Positions 1-8,184 of a stretch of 64,000 nucleotides of DNA are shown one piece after another (position 1 is the first letter of the stretch; each line of letters begins with the position of its first letter). Source of the DNA: Oceanospirillales bacterium (GTDB lineage Bacteria > Pseudomonadota > Gammaproteobacteria > Pseudomonadales > Balneatricaceae). A program made the position numbers and the translations under genes. The DNA lies in NCBI GenBank assembly GCA_018223185.1, contig JAAEYW010000012.1, positions 1 through 64,000 on the forward strand, given 5' to 3'. A model generated the notes under the pieces. It searched no databases, was not told the origin of the DNA, and was given only the letters and a program-made list of their open reading frames with translations.

Positions 1-70
1 CGCCCACCAGACACACCACTTTCGAGGTGCCGATATCCAGTGCCACGATCATATTGCTCGTCATTGCCAT
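1..70 (-). CDS. FtsA-like actin-fold ATPase, N-terminal fragment (runs off window)
   Basis: The reverse strand encodes an N-terminus containing MIVALDIGTSKVVCLVG, which matches the phosphate-1 motif of FtsA (usually GLDIGTSKV.ALVGE), the membrane-tethering actin homologue of the divisome. Only about 23 residues are visible. Two ATGs are possible, at 70 and at 64; neither has a strong ribosome site. In the usual cell-wall cluster ftsA follows ftsQ immediately, but here the upstream side is a 613-base AT-rich gap, so this may be an FtsA paralogue or a relocated gene. Other actin-like ATPases cannot be excluded from so short a piece. Confidence 0.6.
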   Translation of the reverse strand, partial: MAMTSNMIVALDIGTSKVVCLVG

Positions 71-683
71 ATCCAGTCACATTTTAGCTATCCGTCTCTC
101 AACTGAGAAAACGGGAATTTTGCCGGCTGTTTTTGTTCCGGCCCTGAATGTTATTTGACCAAACCCGGATCTTTTTACCCGGTAAAACCATTCTTTTTTG
201 CTGCCTGTAATATTATTTACAACTACAGCAAAAAATAAACCAAATAATTGCTAAAAATGGGTATTTCTTCTAACACAACATCCTTAGCGATAAAATAATT
301 GTAAAAGTTTGGCGCTTATTCTCTATATCGGCAAATTCTTGCCTTCTTTAGCGGCAAATCCCCTACCGCATCTGCCCTTGCGGCAAATATAACACTTCTT
401 TCACTACCCCTCTATTTTTATCACATATCGCAGCTTTTTTGTACAAAAAATATACAAATATCAAAATTAAATTTTGAATATAAATACACAAATCAATATT
501 TAATTTTGATGATTTTTAGAAATTTCAATATTTAATATTGATGATTTTTAGAAATTTCAAAATCAATTTTTGATTTTTCAATAAAAATCAAAATACTATA
601 TTGACTAAAAAACGTGACAAAACTTGCCGACGACATTTTATTCAACTACTGGATAAATTTTAAAATGAGAACAAACGCTGGAA
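71..683. other. AT-rich intergenic region with short repeats
   Basis: No convincing gene. The base composition falls sharply towards A+T between about 200 and 660. A GCGGCAAAT-type 9-mer occurs three times (328-336 with one change, 351-359, 380-388), and a 32-base tandem duplication lies at 494-557, followed by more AAAATC/GATTTT-rich palindromic sequence up to 600. It presumably carries the promoter of the FtsA-like gene on the minus strand. Confidence 0.6.
494..557. repeat. 32-base tandem repeat, two copies
   Basis: Two head-to-tail 32-base units, 494-525 and 526-557, differ at a single position. Each contains GATGATTTTTAGAAATTT. The flanking sequence is composed of similar TTTTGAT/ATCAAAA words, so the block can form hairpins. 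Its function is unknown; it could be a protein-binding array or a slippage product. Confidence 0.85.
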
Positions 684-1343
684 TCAGCGCACGTCAGAAC
701 GGTAGTTATAGCCGGTTTCAAAATAACGCCAGTCCTGTAGTTCCGGCGTCTGTTGCAGGTACGTTCTGATCGATGTCCGACCGTCAGCAAGAAAGCTGCT
801 GTCGAGGAAGTTATCCAGCACAGCATCGCCCTGTGATGCAGCAGCTTGCAGACAGAAGGCCAGATAACGGGGAAAAGGCAGAATATCATCGCGCCAGATG
901 GGCCCGGTATAGTAACGCCCTACCCGCAGTTCATACTCCTGCGGCGTCACACACTTATTGAGACGGTATTCCAGATCATCGTAACCGGTACACATCCGCC
1001 CCACAGAGGGCACGTCAGGCGTCCGTGTCCGGCCTGAAAGCACCGTTTCCACTTCGATCCAGCGAAACCGGTGCTCACGCTCATACAGTTCGACAAAATC
1101 TTCAGCAGAACACTCAAACTGACTGCAGATAATTTCGCTCCCCTCGAAAGGCTGTGTCGAACAGGAGGCCAGGTGCAGGCTCTTCGAATCCGCCCCATGA
1201 CGACTGAGAAACACAATACCGACCTTATTAAAAATGCGCCGGAAGCCAGGCACCCGCACCAGCCGGAAGTTCTGCAATGCAGGCACGGTCTGACGGGCAG
1301 AACACTCTGATAACAGCGAACCATAGCCAACCACGGAGATCAT
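684..1343 (-). CDS. gamma-glutamylcyclotransferase-like protein
   Basis: A 219-residue cytosolic protein beginning MISVVGYGSLL. The GYGSLL loop (residues 6-11) is the substrate-binding signature of the gamma-glutamylcyclotransferase fold (ChaC, GGCT, GGACT families), which releases 5-oxoproline from gamma-glutamyl amines or peptides. A glutamate in YEREHRF (residues 87-93) is a candidate general base. The ATG overlaps the stop codon of rmuC as TGATG, so the two are probably translationally coupled. The exact substrate is not determinable; it could act on glutathione or on another gamma-glutamyl compound. Confidence 0.75.
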   Translation of the reverse strand: MISVVGYGSLLSECSARQTVPALQNFRLVRVPGFRRIFNKVGIVFLSRHGADSKSLHLASCSTQPFEGSEIICSQFECSAEDFVELYEREHRFRWIEVETVLSGRTRTPDVPSVGRMCTGYDDLEYRLNKCVTPQEYELRVGRYYTGPIWRDDILPFPRYLAFCLQAAASQGDAVLDNFLDSSFLADGRTSIRTYLQQTPELQDWRYFETGYNYRSDVR

Positions 1344-2872
1344 CAGTCCAGAATCTCCAGCTGTTCAGCATCCGGGTCTGACTCTGATGCATTATCCGCC
1401 AGCTTTCTGTCCAGCTCCTTCTTGTTCTTCACACCCAGCTTATGCAAAGAGGCAGCCTGATTCACCAGATTTCCCTTACCACTGCTAAGCCGCTTATGAG
1501 CCGTTTCATAGGCAACCTGAGTGCGACCAAGGTGACGACCGATATCATCCATTGATTCAACAAAGCCAACGAACTTATCATGCAACTCTCCGCCACGACG
1601 AGCGATCTCCTGAGCAAAGCGGTTCTGCCGTTCGTAACGCCAAATATTATTGATGGTGCGCAAAGTGACTAATAAAGTCGATGGGCTGACCAGAATAATG
1701 TTGCGCTCATAAGCAAAGCTGAACAGCTCTTTATCCTGTTGCAGGGCTAACAGAAATGCCCCTTCCATCGGGATAAACATCAGCACGAAGTCAAGCGAAC
1801 GAACCCCTTCCAGACTCTGATAGGCTTTATCACTCAGGCCGCGAATATGACCACGAATTGATTGCAGATGTCCGGCCAACGCCTGCTCCTGCACTGAAGG
1901 CTGATCAGCAGAACAATATTTTTCATAGGCACTCAGTGAAACTTTTGCATCTACGATAACGTCCTTATTGTCCGGCAGGCGGATAATCACATCCGGCATA
2001 TAGCGCTGGCCCTCTTCATTGAGAGAGACCTGGGTTTCATACTCATACCCTTTACGCAGACCCGACTGTTCCAGCACCCGCTCGAGAATCACTTCCCCCC
2101 AGTTTCCCTGTGTCTTGCTCTCCCCTTTCAGGGCGTTAGTCAGGTTAACCGCATCAACACTCATCTGCTGGTTAAGCTCTTTCAGCTGCGTAATCTGTTC
2201 AGAGAGCGAGCGACGGTCTTTCGCTTCCTTGTCATAGACATCCTCCACGCGACGTTTGAACTCTCCCAACTGATCACGCAGGGGCGTGAGCAAAGAGCCG
2301 ATAGAGTCTTTATTCGCCGAGGTAAATTTAGCCGACTTCTCTTCAAAAATTTTGTTGGCCAGATTCTGAAACTCGCTTTTCAGCTGATCTCGCGCGTCAG
2401 TCAGCAGCTGCAATTTCTCTGACTGTGATTCCCGCTCACTTTCCAGACGGCTTTCCAGCTCGGCAATACGCGCCTGACGCTGACTTAATAAGCGCTGCAG
2501 ATTGTCCTGCTGCTCCTGCAGCTCTGCCAACTGATCATCAAGCGAGCGTTTCTGCACCTCAATCTGCTGCAGGCGAACCTGATCGAGCTCCAGCTCGCGA
2601 ACCCTGGCACTGTTTAATTGCAGCTCCTGTTCGAGATACTGGGATCTGTCGCCAGCCATCGTCTGATCAACCAGCAAACGCTCAAGTTGCTCCTGAAGTT
2701 TCTGCCGCTCCATCTCATATTGCTGCAATTGAGCAGCGTGCTGGCTACTGAGTTTCTGTCTGGTCAGTTGCAACCAGATCAGACCCAACAGCAAACCCAG
2801 TACGACGCCAGTCGCTACGCTTATCAAAGGAGTATTTAGCAGTGCAGTCAGTTGAGCAGAGATCATCGTCAT
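1343..2872 (-). CDS. rmuC: DNA recombination protein RmuC
   Basis: A 509-residue protein with an N-terminal membrane anchor (about residues 10-34, ISVATGVVLGLLLGLIWLQL), a long coiled coil rich in Q, E, L and R (about 40-170), and the conserved RmuC nuclease-like domain. The latter includes GNWGEVILERVLEQSGL, YMPDVIIRLPDNKDVIVDAK and FVLMFIPMEGAFLLAL. RmuC limits recombination between inverted repeats in E. coli and has a PD-(D/E)XK-like core. Length and order agree with the family. It sits between a small membrane protein upstream (24-base gap) and the overlapping cyclotransferase gene downstream. Confidence 0.95.
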   Translation of the reverse strand: MTMISAQLTALLNTPLISVATGVVLGLLLGLIWLQLTRQKLSSQHAAQLQQYEMERQKLQEQLERLLVDQTMAGDRSQYLEQELQLNSARVRELELDQVRLQQIEVQKRSLDDQLAELQEQQDNLQRLLSQRQARIAELESRLESERESQSEKLQLLTDARDQLKSEFQNLANKIFEEKSAKFTSANKDSIGSLLTPLRDQLGEFKRRVEDVYDKEAKDRRSLSEQITQLKELNQQMSVDAVNLTNALKGESKTQGNWGEVILERVLEQSGLRKGYEYETQVSLNEEGQRYMPDVIIRLPDNKDVIVDAKVSLSAYEKYCSADQPSVQEQALAGHLQSIRGHIRGLSDKAYQSLEGVRSLDFVLMFIPMEGAFLLALQQDKELFSFAYERNIILVSPSTLLVTLRTINNIWRYERQNRFAQEIARRGGELHDKFVGFVESMDDIGRHLGRTQVAYETAHKRLSSGKGNLVNQAASLHKLGVKNKKELDRKLADNASESDPDAEQLEILD

Positions 2873-2895
2873 TCCTGATTGATAGAGAAAAAAGC

Positions 2896-3246
2896 TTACC
2901 AGAAATGATATAGCAGACCGATAGACACCAGAGTCAGTGGCAACATGATAAACAGATTGACCTTGTCACCAAGAATACGCTGGGTGATGCCCACAGAGAT
3001 CGCCGGAAAAGAGAGGAAAACGCTGCTCAGAGGTATCCACCACTCCAGCAGGCGAAAACCATATGCCAGCGCACCAATCAGTGTCAGAGCTCCCAGATTA
3101 CCGGCCATAATCACCATGACCGCACCATTCCGGCTTTGCAAAAATGCGGGTTTATCAGCATCCGCCAGCTTATTCAGCTGTCCGGCACTCAGTGCGGCTG
3201 ACATAGAAACAAAACCGGTACAGAGAAACAGAATCAGGGGTTCCAA
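2896..3246 (-). CDS. small four-helix membrane protein, function unknown
   Basis: A 116-residue hydrophobic protein with about four predicted membrane helices (near residues 3-18, 43-62, 65-88 and 95-115). The start codon is TTG, and an AATGGAG ribosome site seven bases upstream supports it. It precedes rmuC in the same direction with a 23-base gap and is likely co-transcribed. I do not recognise a family. Confidence 0.7.
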   Translation of the reverse strand: MEPLILFLCTGFVSMSAALSAGQLNKLADADKPAFLQSRNGAVMVIMAGNLGALTLIGALAYGFRLLEWWIPLSSVFLSFPAISVGITQRILGDKVNLFIMLPLTLVSIGLLYHFW

Positions 3247-3488
3247 GGGGTTACTCCATTATTACAGATATTTAAGAACGGCCATTGTAAGGGATTTTTT
3301 ATCCTCAACCTATGGCCTATACCTGGATACAGCCGAAAAACACCCAGATCAGCGTGATCCCTTAAGTCACACACAATTATCCTTACAGGCCGCAAAAGTG
3401 ATATTATCCCCGGCCAAATTCACCCGGAACCAGACAGCTGTAAGGCCCTGGAGATCCGGGCCAGACAAGTGATGTTGAGAGAAACAGA

Positions 3489-4130
3489 ATGACCCAGTAT
3501 CTGGTTGATGAGACCATTGAGGATTACGCCTTTATCCATACCGGTGAAGAACCGCCCCTGCTACAGGAACTGATCGATAAAACCAACGAAAATATGGGCT
3601 GGCCTCAGAAACTGTCCGGCCGTTTAGTGGGCCGTACCCTGAAACTCCTGAGCGCAATCCACCAGCCTAAAGTCGCGCTGGAGATCGGTATGTTCACCGG
3701 CTATTCTGCCCTGTCTATTGCTGAAGGGATGCCCGATGACGGCCGGCTGATCTGCTGTGAAACCAATCCACGGGCGATAGAGTTTGCTCAGACCTTCTAT
3801 GACCGCAGTGAACACGGGCATAAAATTGAAGTGATCTTTGGCCGGGCACTAGAAACCATCGAAAACCTCGATCTGGAACTGGACTTCACCTTTATCGATG
3901 CCGATAAGCGCAACTATCTGAATTACTATAACCGGGTAAAAGAGATGACCCGGCCCGGTGGTCTGATCGTTCTGGATAATGTCCTCTGGTCGGGTAAAGT
4001 GGTACAGCCGGAGTCGGAAATCGACGATATCCTGGTGGAAACCAACCGCCTGATTGCTCAGGATCCAGATGTAGAAAACGTCTTCCTGACCGTCAGAGAT
4101 GGTCTTAACGTTGTTCGCAAAATTCGCTAA
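3489..4130 (+). CDS. SAM-dependent O-methyltransferase (class I, caffeoyl-CoA OMT-like)
   Basis: A 213-residue methyltransferase of the metal-dependent O-methyltransferase family (COG4122; YrrM-like). Motif I is present as LEIGMFTGYSALSIAEGM (residues about 58-75), then the acidic SAM ribose contact in RLICCETNP, the metal-site signature FTFIDADKRNYLNYY, and GGLIVLDNVLWSGKV. Such enzymes methylate catechol-type or tRNA hydroxyls; the substrate here is unknown. GAGAGAAAC precedes the ATG. Confidence 0.9.
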   Translation: MTQYLVDETIEDYAFIHTGEEPPLLQELIDKTNENMGWPQKLSGRLVGRTLKLLSAIHQPKVALEIGMFTGYSALSIAEGMPDDGRLICCETNPRAIEFAQTFYDRSEHGHKIEVIFGRALETIENLDLELDFTFIDADKRNYLNYYNRVKEMTRPGGLIVLDNVLWSGKVVQPESEIDDILVETNRLIAQDPDVENVFLTVRDGLNVVRKIR

Positions 4131-4187
4131 TGATGACCCTGACCGATATCTACTCCGTTAAACCGTAGCAAACAGGACACCTTCAAT

Positions 4188-4598
4188 ATGCGTTTTATTA
4201 TTCGTGTCAGCAACGATGAGTTCCGGATCGAGTCCTGTGATGGCGAAGCTGCAGCGGCGCCTTCCGCTGCAGATCACCTTATAGCGGATGCTGACACCCT
4301 GCTAAGACTCTATGTGGCAACAGACCGGGATGACCCGCTATTTGCTGCGCTACAGCAGCTTCGTGGCAATTTCCTTGCTGACCTGAATGCCGTTGAAACC
4401 CGGCCGGAGATCTATGGTCTGATTCACTGGCTGCTGGATGATCATGGTATCCGTTCGCAAGGTGCTTCACTTGAAGAAACCGCTGACCGGCTTAGTGACA
4501 TTGATATTGCGACCGACAGTGACCAGTATACAGATATCATCTTTCACCTGAGGGATGCGATCGACCGGCTCTATGAGATGGAGCTCGACGATATTTAA
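4188..4598 (+). CDS. small acidic conserved-looking protein, function unknown
   Basis: 136 residues, strongly acidic (many D and E), with no signal peptide or membrane helix. The second half looks helical (ETADRLSDIDIATDSDQYTD and following). It lies 57 bases after the methyltransferase and 55 bases before ydbH on the same strand. I recognise no domain. Codon use resembles the neighbours, so it is probably a real backbone gene. Confidence 0.65.
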   Translation: MRFIIRVSNDEFRIESCDGEAAAAPSAADHLIADADTLLRLYVATDRDDPLFAALQQLRGNFLADLNAVETRPEIYGLIHWLLDDHGIRSQGASLEETADRLSDIDIATDSDQYTDIIFHLRDAIDRLYEMELDDI

Positions 4599-4653
4599 TC
4601 ATTAACCAAACTTTGTTATGTGCAGGGTTTAATGTATCGACAGGGAGACGTGA

Positions 4654-7020
4654 ATGCGCAAATTGCTGATAGCGGCTGCTCTCCTTATCCTCCTGATTGC
4701 GGGCCTCTACGCTGCCCTGCCTGCCATTGCTGAATACAGCGTCCGGCAGGCGCTGACCGGGCAACAGATCAGTGCCCGCTTTGATCTGAAAAGACCCGGC
4801 CTTAACCGCATCGAAATCAGTAAACTAAAACTGGAAAAGCATTCGCCGGACACCTCTTTCACCCTCACCGCCGACACTATCAGCCTGCGCTTTAACCCCT
4901 GGAAGTTATTTAATACACACCGGATTGAAAGCCTGACAATTGAAGCGCTGCAACTGGACCTGGACATTCCAACCCCCCCGGCAGAGACAACCGGGCAACC
5001 AGCAGCCAAGCAGTTGCCCGTTCTCCCGCTACCCTCCTACCTGTTGAGTCAGATACCCGCCGACAGCGTTGAACTGACACATTACACAGTTAACCTCCGC
5101 TCTTCCTCTGACTCAGACAACCGCCCTCCACTGACTTTTTCCGGCCACCTTTCAAGCAATAAAGACCGGCTTACTATAGGAATAGAGCAGATCGAAAATG
5201 CACCGGATATCGCGCTGACAGTGATGGCTGACGATGAGAACAAAGGACTGCTAACCCTGACCGCAGGAGGACAAACAGCCCTTGAAACTCAGTTTTCACT
5301 GGCCTATTCGAACCCTCTGCTACGCGTCCACAGTCAGACAACGCTCTACCCGGAACAACTGCAGACGCTGCTACAACAACCGTTGGCTGGCATATTGACC
5401 GAACTACCCGACATGTCCATGGTGCCAGAAATGTCCGGCACAGTGACCTTTACCGGCAGTAGCGAGATCCCCCTGGACAGCGGATTCAGTGAGACACGTC
5501 ATCAATACCGGATAATCAGTCAGGTTTCCCTGCAACAGCCCGTGCCGGAGCTGGCACAACTGAATATACAGCAGACCTCAGATCTGACGCTGGAAAACGG
5601 TGAACTGGCACTCTCAATAGAGCGTTTATCTGTCAACGGTAAACAGGTTGCGGTCACAGGGAAGCAGACCGAGGGCCCTATAATCAGCACTGCCGCGGTT
5701 CAGATTGAGCTTGTCAGCCCCCTGCAACTTAAAAGCTCTGTGGCAGCACTCACAGAATCAGGTATTAACGCCCTCGACGTTCCCCGGACCGTTCTGCGTT
5801 TACATCTGCAACCGGTGACGATTAAAACATCAGGGCAACCTGATCTGCAGATCAGCACCTCACCGCTATCTCTGACACTCTCTGAGATAAGCCTCAGTGA
5901 ACACAAGGTTCAGGCCGACCTGAATGCTGACCAGATAGAGGGTATATATGACACCTATCCCCTGCCGCAGATTCAACTGCACAGCCATGCTGCAATCAGC
6001 CCGGATAACATTACCCATCGTTTCACCCTCAACTTACAGGACCAGCTGTTAGCCGGTGATATGCAGGTCAGCGGATCAACCACCACTCATCTGGCAAACA
6101 ACCACACTACCGGCCACTGGAAAACGGCGGTTCCTCTCAAAGGCATCGAAAAACTGCTACGCCGTTTCAACAAAGAGATCCCTCCGGAACTGACATTCAC
6201 CGCGGGCACCCTGCAGCAGCAGGGCTGGCTGGATCTCATCAACAGCAGCATAGCGCTACGGATGTTAAACCAGACGCACAAAGCCAGCCTCAGTTTTGAT
6301 CAGACCCACCTCTACGAGATCGACTGGAATTCAGAAACGGTTAAGAACCACCGGGGTAAAGTAGAGGATACCGGCCAGTTGAAGATCGCCTTTATCGATG
6401 TGGGTGTACCACTGCAAAACGTCTCCGGAGGTTACCGTTTTGAACAAGACACGAAGGGCAAACGTTCGGTGCAACTCAGCAGTAGCACAATCGACCTGCT
6501 CGGTGGTACGGTGACTACCCTGCCGGTGACACTGTCACTGGATAACCCCGATTTCACAACCGCAATCGCGGTAACCGGTATTGATCTGGCCCAGCTGATC
6601 GCCCTGGAACAGCTGGAAGGGCTCACCGGCAGCGGCACCCTCAATGGCCAGATGCCGGTCCGGTTCCGGGAGGGAAAGCTGACCATTAAGGGAGGACAGG
6701 TTCACAGTACCCAGGAAGGGGGCTGGATCAGATTCGAACCGCCGGAGGAGTTTATGGCTCTGACCAAAACAACTCCGGCGCTGGGAATCGCGTTTGATGC
6801 GCTGCGTAATATGCGCTACGAGAGTCTGGGTATTGAACTGGATTACCAGCCAGACGGGGAAGCCCTCCTGAAAACCCACCTGAAAGGGCGCAACCCGGAC
6901 TGGAACCGGGGACAACCGGTGGACTTTACAATCAATATCGAGGAGAACGTTCCTAAATTGATACAAGCTCTTCAATTTACAGACAAATTGACGAAAACAC
7001 TGGAAAAGCGATACCGTTAA
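4654..7020 (+). CDS. ydbH: YdbH family AsmA-like protein (inner-to-outer membrane lipid bridge)
   Basis: 788 residues with one N-terminal membrane anchor (about residues 3-24, LLIAAALLILLIAGLYAALP) and then a long beta-rich periplasmic part, typical of the AsmA-like group that includes TamB, YhdP and YdbH. In E. coli these proteins are partly redundant and move phospholipids from the inner to the outer membrane; YdbH works with the lipoprotein YnbE. The next two genes here encode YnbE and YdbL homologues, which confirms the assignment. A GGGAGA ribosome site precedes the ATG. Confidence 0.9.
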   Translation: MRKLLIAAALLILLIAGLYAALPAIAEYSVRQALTGQQISARFDLKRPGLNRIEISKLKLEKHSPDTSFTLTADTISLRFNPWKLFNTHRIESLTIEALQLDLDIPTPPAETTGQPAAKQLPVLPLPSYLLSQIPADSVELTHYTVNLRSSSDSDNRPPLTFSGHLSSNKDRLTIGIEQIENAPDIALTVMADDENKGLLTLTAGGQTALETQFSLAYSNPLLRVHSQTTLYPEQLQTLLQQPLAGILTELPDMSMVPEMSGTVTFTGSSEIPLDSGFSETRHQYRIISQVSLQQPVPELAQLNIQQTSDLTLENGELALSIERLSVNGKQVAVTGKQTEGPIISTAAVQIELVSPLQLKSSVAALTESGINALDVPRTVLRLHLQPVTIKTSGQPDLQISTSPLSLTLSEISLSEHKVQADLNADQIEGIYDTYPLPQIQLHSHAAISPDNITHRFTLNLQDQLLAGDMQVSGSTTTHLANNHTTGHWKTAVPLKGIEKLLRRFNKEIPPELTFTAGTLQQQGWLDLINSSIALRMLNQTHKASLSFDQTHLYEIDWNSETVKNHRGKVEDTGQLKIAFIDVGVPLQNVSGGYRFEQDTKGKRSVQLSSSTIDLLGGTVTTLPVTLSLDNPDFTTAIAVTGIDLAQLIALEQLEGLTGSGTLNGQMPVRFREGKLTIKGGQVHSTQEGGWIRFEPPEEFMALTKTTPALGIAFDALRNMRYESLGIELDYQPDGEALLKTHLKGRNPDWNRGQPVDFTINIEENVPKLIQALQFTDKLTKTLEKRYR

Positions 7021-7090
7021 CACGTGACATTCAGACAGGGCTGCCACAACGGCATCATAAACGTGCTTTACTATTGACGGAGAACAGCAT

Positions 7091-7291
7091 ATGTATATGC
7101 CAAAGACACTACAATCGCTGACATTATGCAGTCTGATGCTGATGCTGGCCGCCTGTACACCAACCGTGCAGGTCGCGGTACCGAACGAGCCGATCACCAT
7201 CAACCTCAATGTTAAGATCAAACACGAAATACTGATTAAGGTCGATAAAGAGATCGATAACCTGCTAGAAGAAAATAGCGAACTATTCTGA
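7091..7291 (+). CDS. ynbE: YnbE family outer-membrane lipoprotein
   Basis: 66 residues with a signal peptide and lipobox LMLAAC (lipidated Cys22), then the family signature PNEPITINLNVKIKHEILIK and a short acidic C-terminus ending in ELF. YnbE is thought to stack by beta-strand augmentation onto the C-terminus of YdbH, linking it to the outer membrane. ATGs at 7091 and 7097 are both possible; GGAGAAC lies upstream. It sits between ydbH and ydbL as in enterobacteria. Confidence 0.92.
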   Translation: MYMPKTLQSLTLCSLMLMLAACTPTVQVAVPNEPITINLNVKIKHEILIKVDKEIDNLLEENSELF

Positions 7292-7302
7292 GGAGCAGCA
7301 CA

Positions 7303-7638
7303 ATGAAGCAGATAAAAAATATACTGACATTCGCAACCCTGCTGCTGAGTCTGATAATAACTCCGGCCGCCTGGGCAATCAGTCTTGATGACGCCAAGAA
7401 TCAGGGGCTGGTAGGTGAACAGCTTAACGGTTATCTTGGTGCAGTAAAAAGTACCCCGGAAGTCAACGCGCTGGTTAAAAAAATCAACAGCAAGCGCCGG
7501 GAAGCGTACGCAGAAACCGCCCGCAATGCTGGCGTGGAAATTAACATTATTGAACTGCGTATTGGTGAACGCCTGATTCAGCGGGCACCAGCCGGTCAGT
7601 ATGTTCAAACCCCTAACGGACAGTGGTCTAAAAAATAA
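7303..7638 (+). CDS. ydbL: YdbL family periplasmic protein (DUF1318)
   Basis: 111 residues with a cleavable signal peptide (cleavage probably after AAWA, residue 25) and the DUF1318 body: ISLDDAKNQGLVGEQLNGYL, then KINSKRREAYAETARNAGV and GERLIQRAPAGQYVQ. In E. coli YdbL assists or restrains YnbE-YdbH assembly. A GAGGAG ribosome site stands seven bases before the ATG, and the gene follows ynbE by 11 bases. Confidence 0.92.
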   Translation: MKQIKNILTFATLLLSLIITPAAWAISLDDAKNQGLVGEQLNGYLGAVKSTPEVNALVKKINSKRREAYAETARNAGVEINIIELRIGERLIQRAPAGQYVQTPNGQWSKK

Positions 7639-7662
7639 ACATTAAATAATCAGGACAATCAT

Positions 7663-8184
7663 GTGAGCACCGTTGGAGTATCAGGTAAGCCCTCATATCG
7701 TTCAAATAACACACTGGGCTTCTTCATCTGCGTCATCAGTCTCGCAGTTGCTGAAGTCTATATCGAACCGTTAATCGCTCAGAGTAACTGCGCTCTGTGC
7801 TCTGTCGTTCGCATTATACTGTTGCTGATGGCCGGACTGTTTCTGATCGGTTTTCTGATCAACCGGAGTTTTTACTTTCAGCGATTGCTGGCAACACTCC
7901 ACCTGTTGTTGATAACTGCAGGCCTGGTGACCGTTGTGCGCAACCTGTTTGCCGATAGTGGCAATGTCGCTGACAGTTGCCAGCTGAGCACCTCAGTCCT
8001 GCTGGAAAAGGGCAGCCTCAACGCGCTGCTCTCCACGCTGAACAACGCCGGCTCCTGCCCTATTCCTGACTGGCAATTCTATCAGCTGACCGTGGCCCAC
8101 CTGTCACTTATCATTCTCCTGGCTCTGCTGCTGGTCGCCTGGAAGATCATGATTAAAAAACCCCGGAGAAACCTGTTCTTCTGA
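7663..8184 (+). CDS. DsbB-like disulfide oxidoreductase, integral membrane
   Basis: 173 residues with about four membrane helices (near 18-36, 46-66, 72-92 and 143-163). A CxxC pair (Cys43, Cys46 in NCALC) lies at the first periplasmic turn, and a second pair (Cys106, Cys132) is in the last loop, followed by PIPDWQF. This is the cysteine layout of DsbB, which passes electrons from DsbA to quinone. The start is GTG at 7663; an ATG two bases earlier runs straight into TGA. Its placement after ydbL suggests an oxidative-folding role for envelope proteins. It is divergent from canonical DsbB, so partner and direction are uncertain. Confidence 0.75.
   Translation: MSTVGVSGKPSYRSNNTLGFFICVISLAVAEVYIEPLIAQSNCALCSVVRIILLLMAGLFLIGFLINRSFYFQRLLATLHLLLITAGLVTVVRNLFADSGNVADSCQLSTSVLLEKGSLNALLSTLNNAGSCPIPDWQFYQLTVAHLSLIILLALLLVAWKIMIKKPRRNLFF

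Noticed and set aside
6535-7608. 357-codon open frame on the minus strand across ydbH-ynbE-ydbL
   Set aside because: It runs antisense through three well-supported genes and has no recognisable domain.
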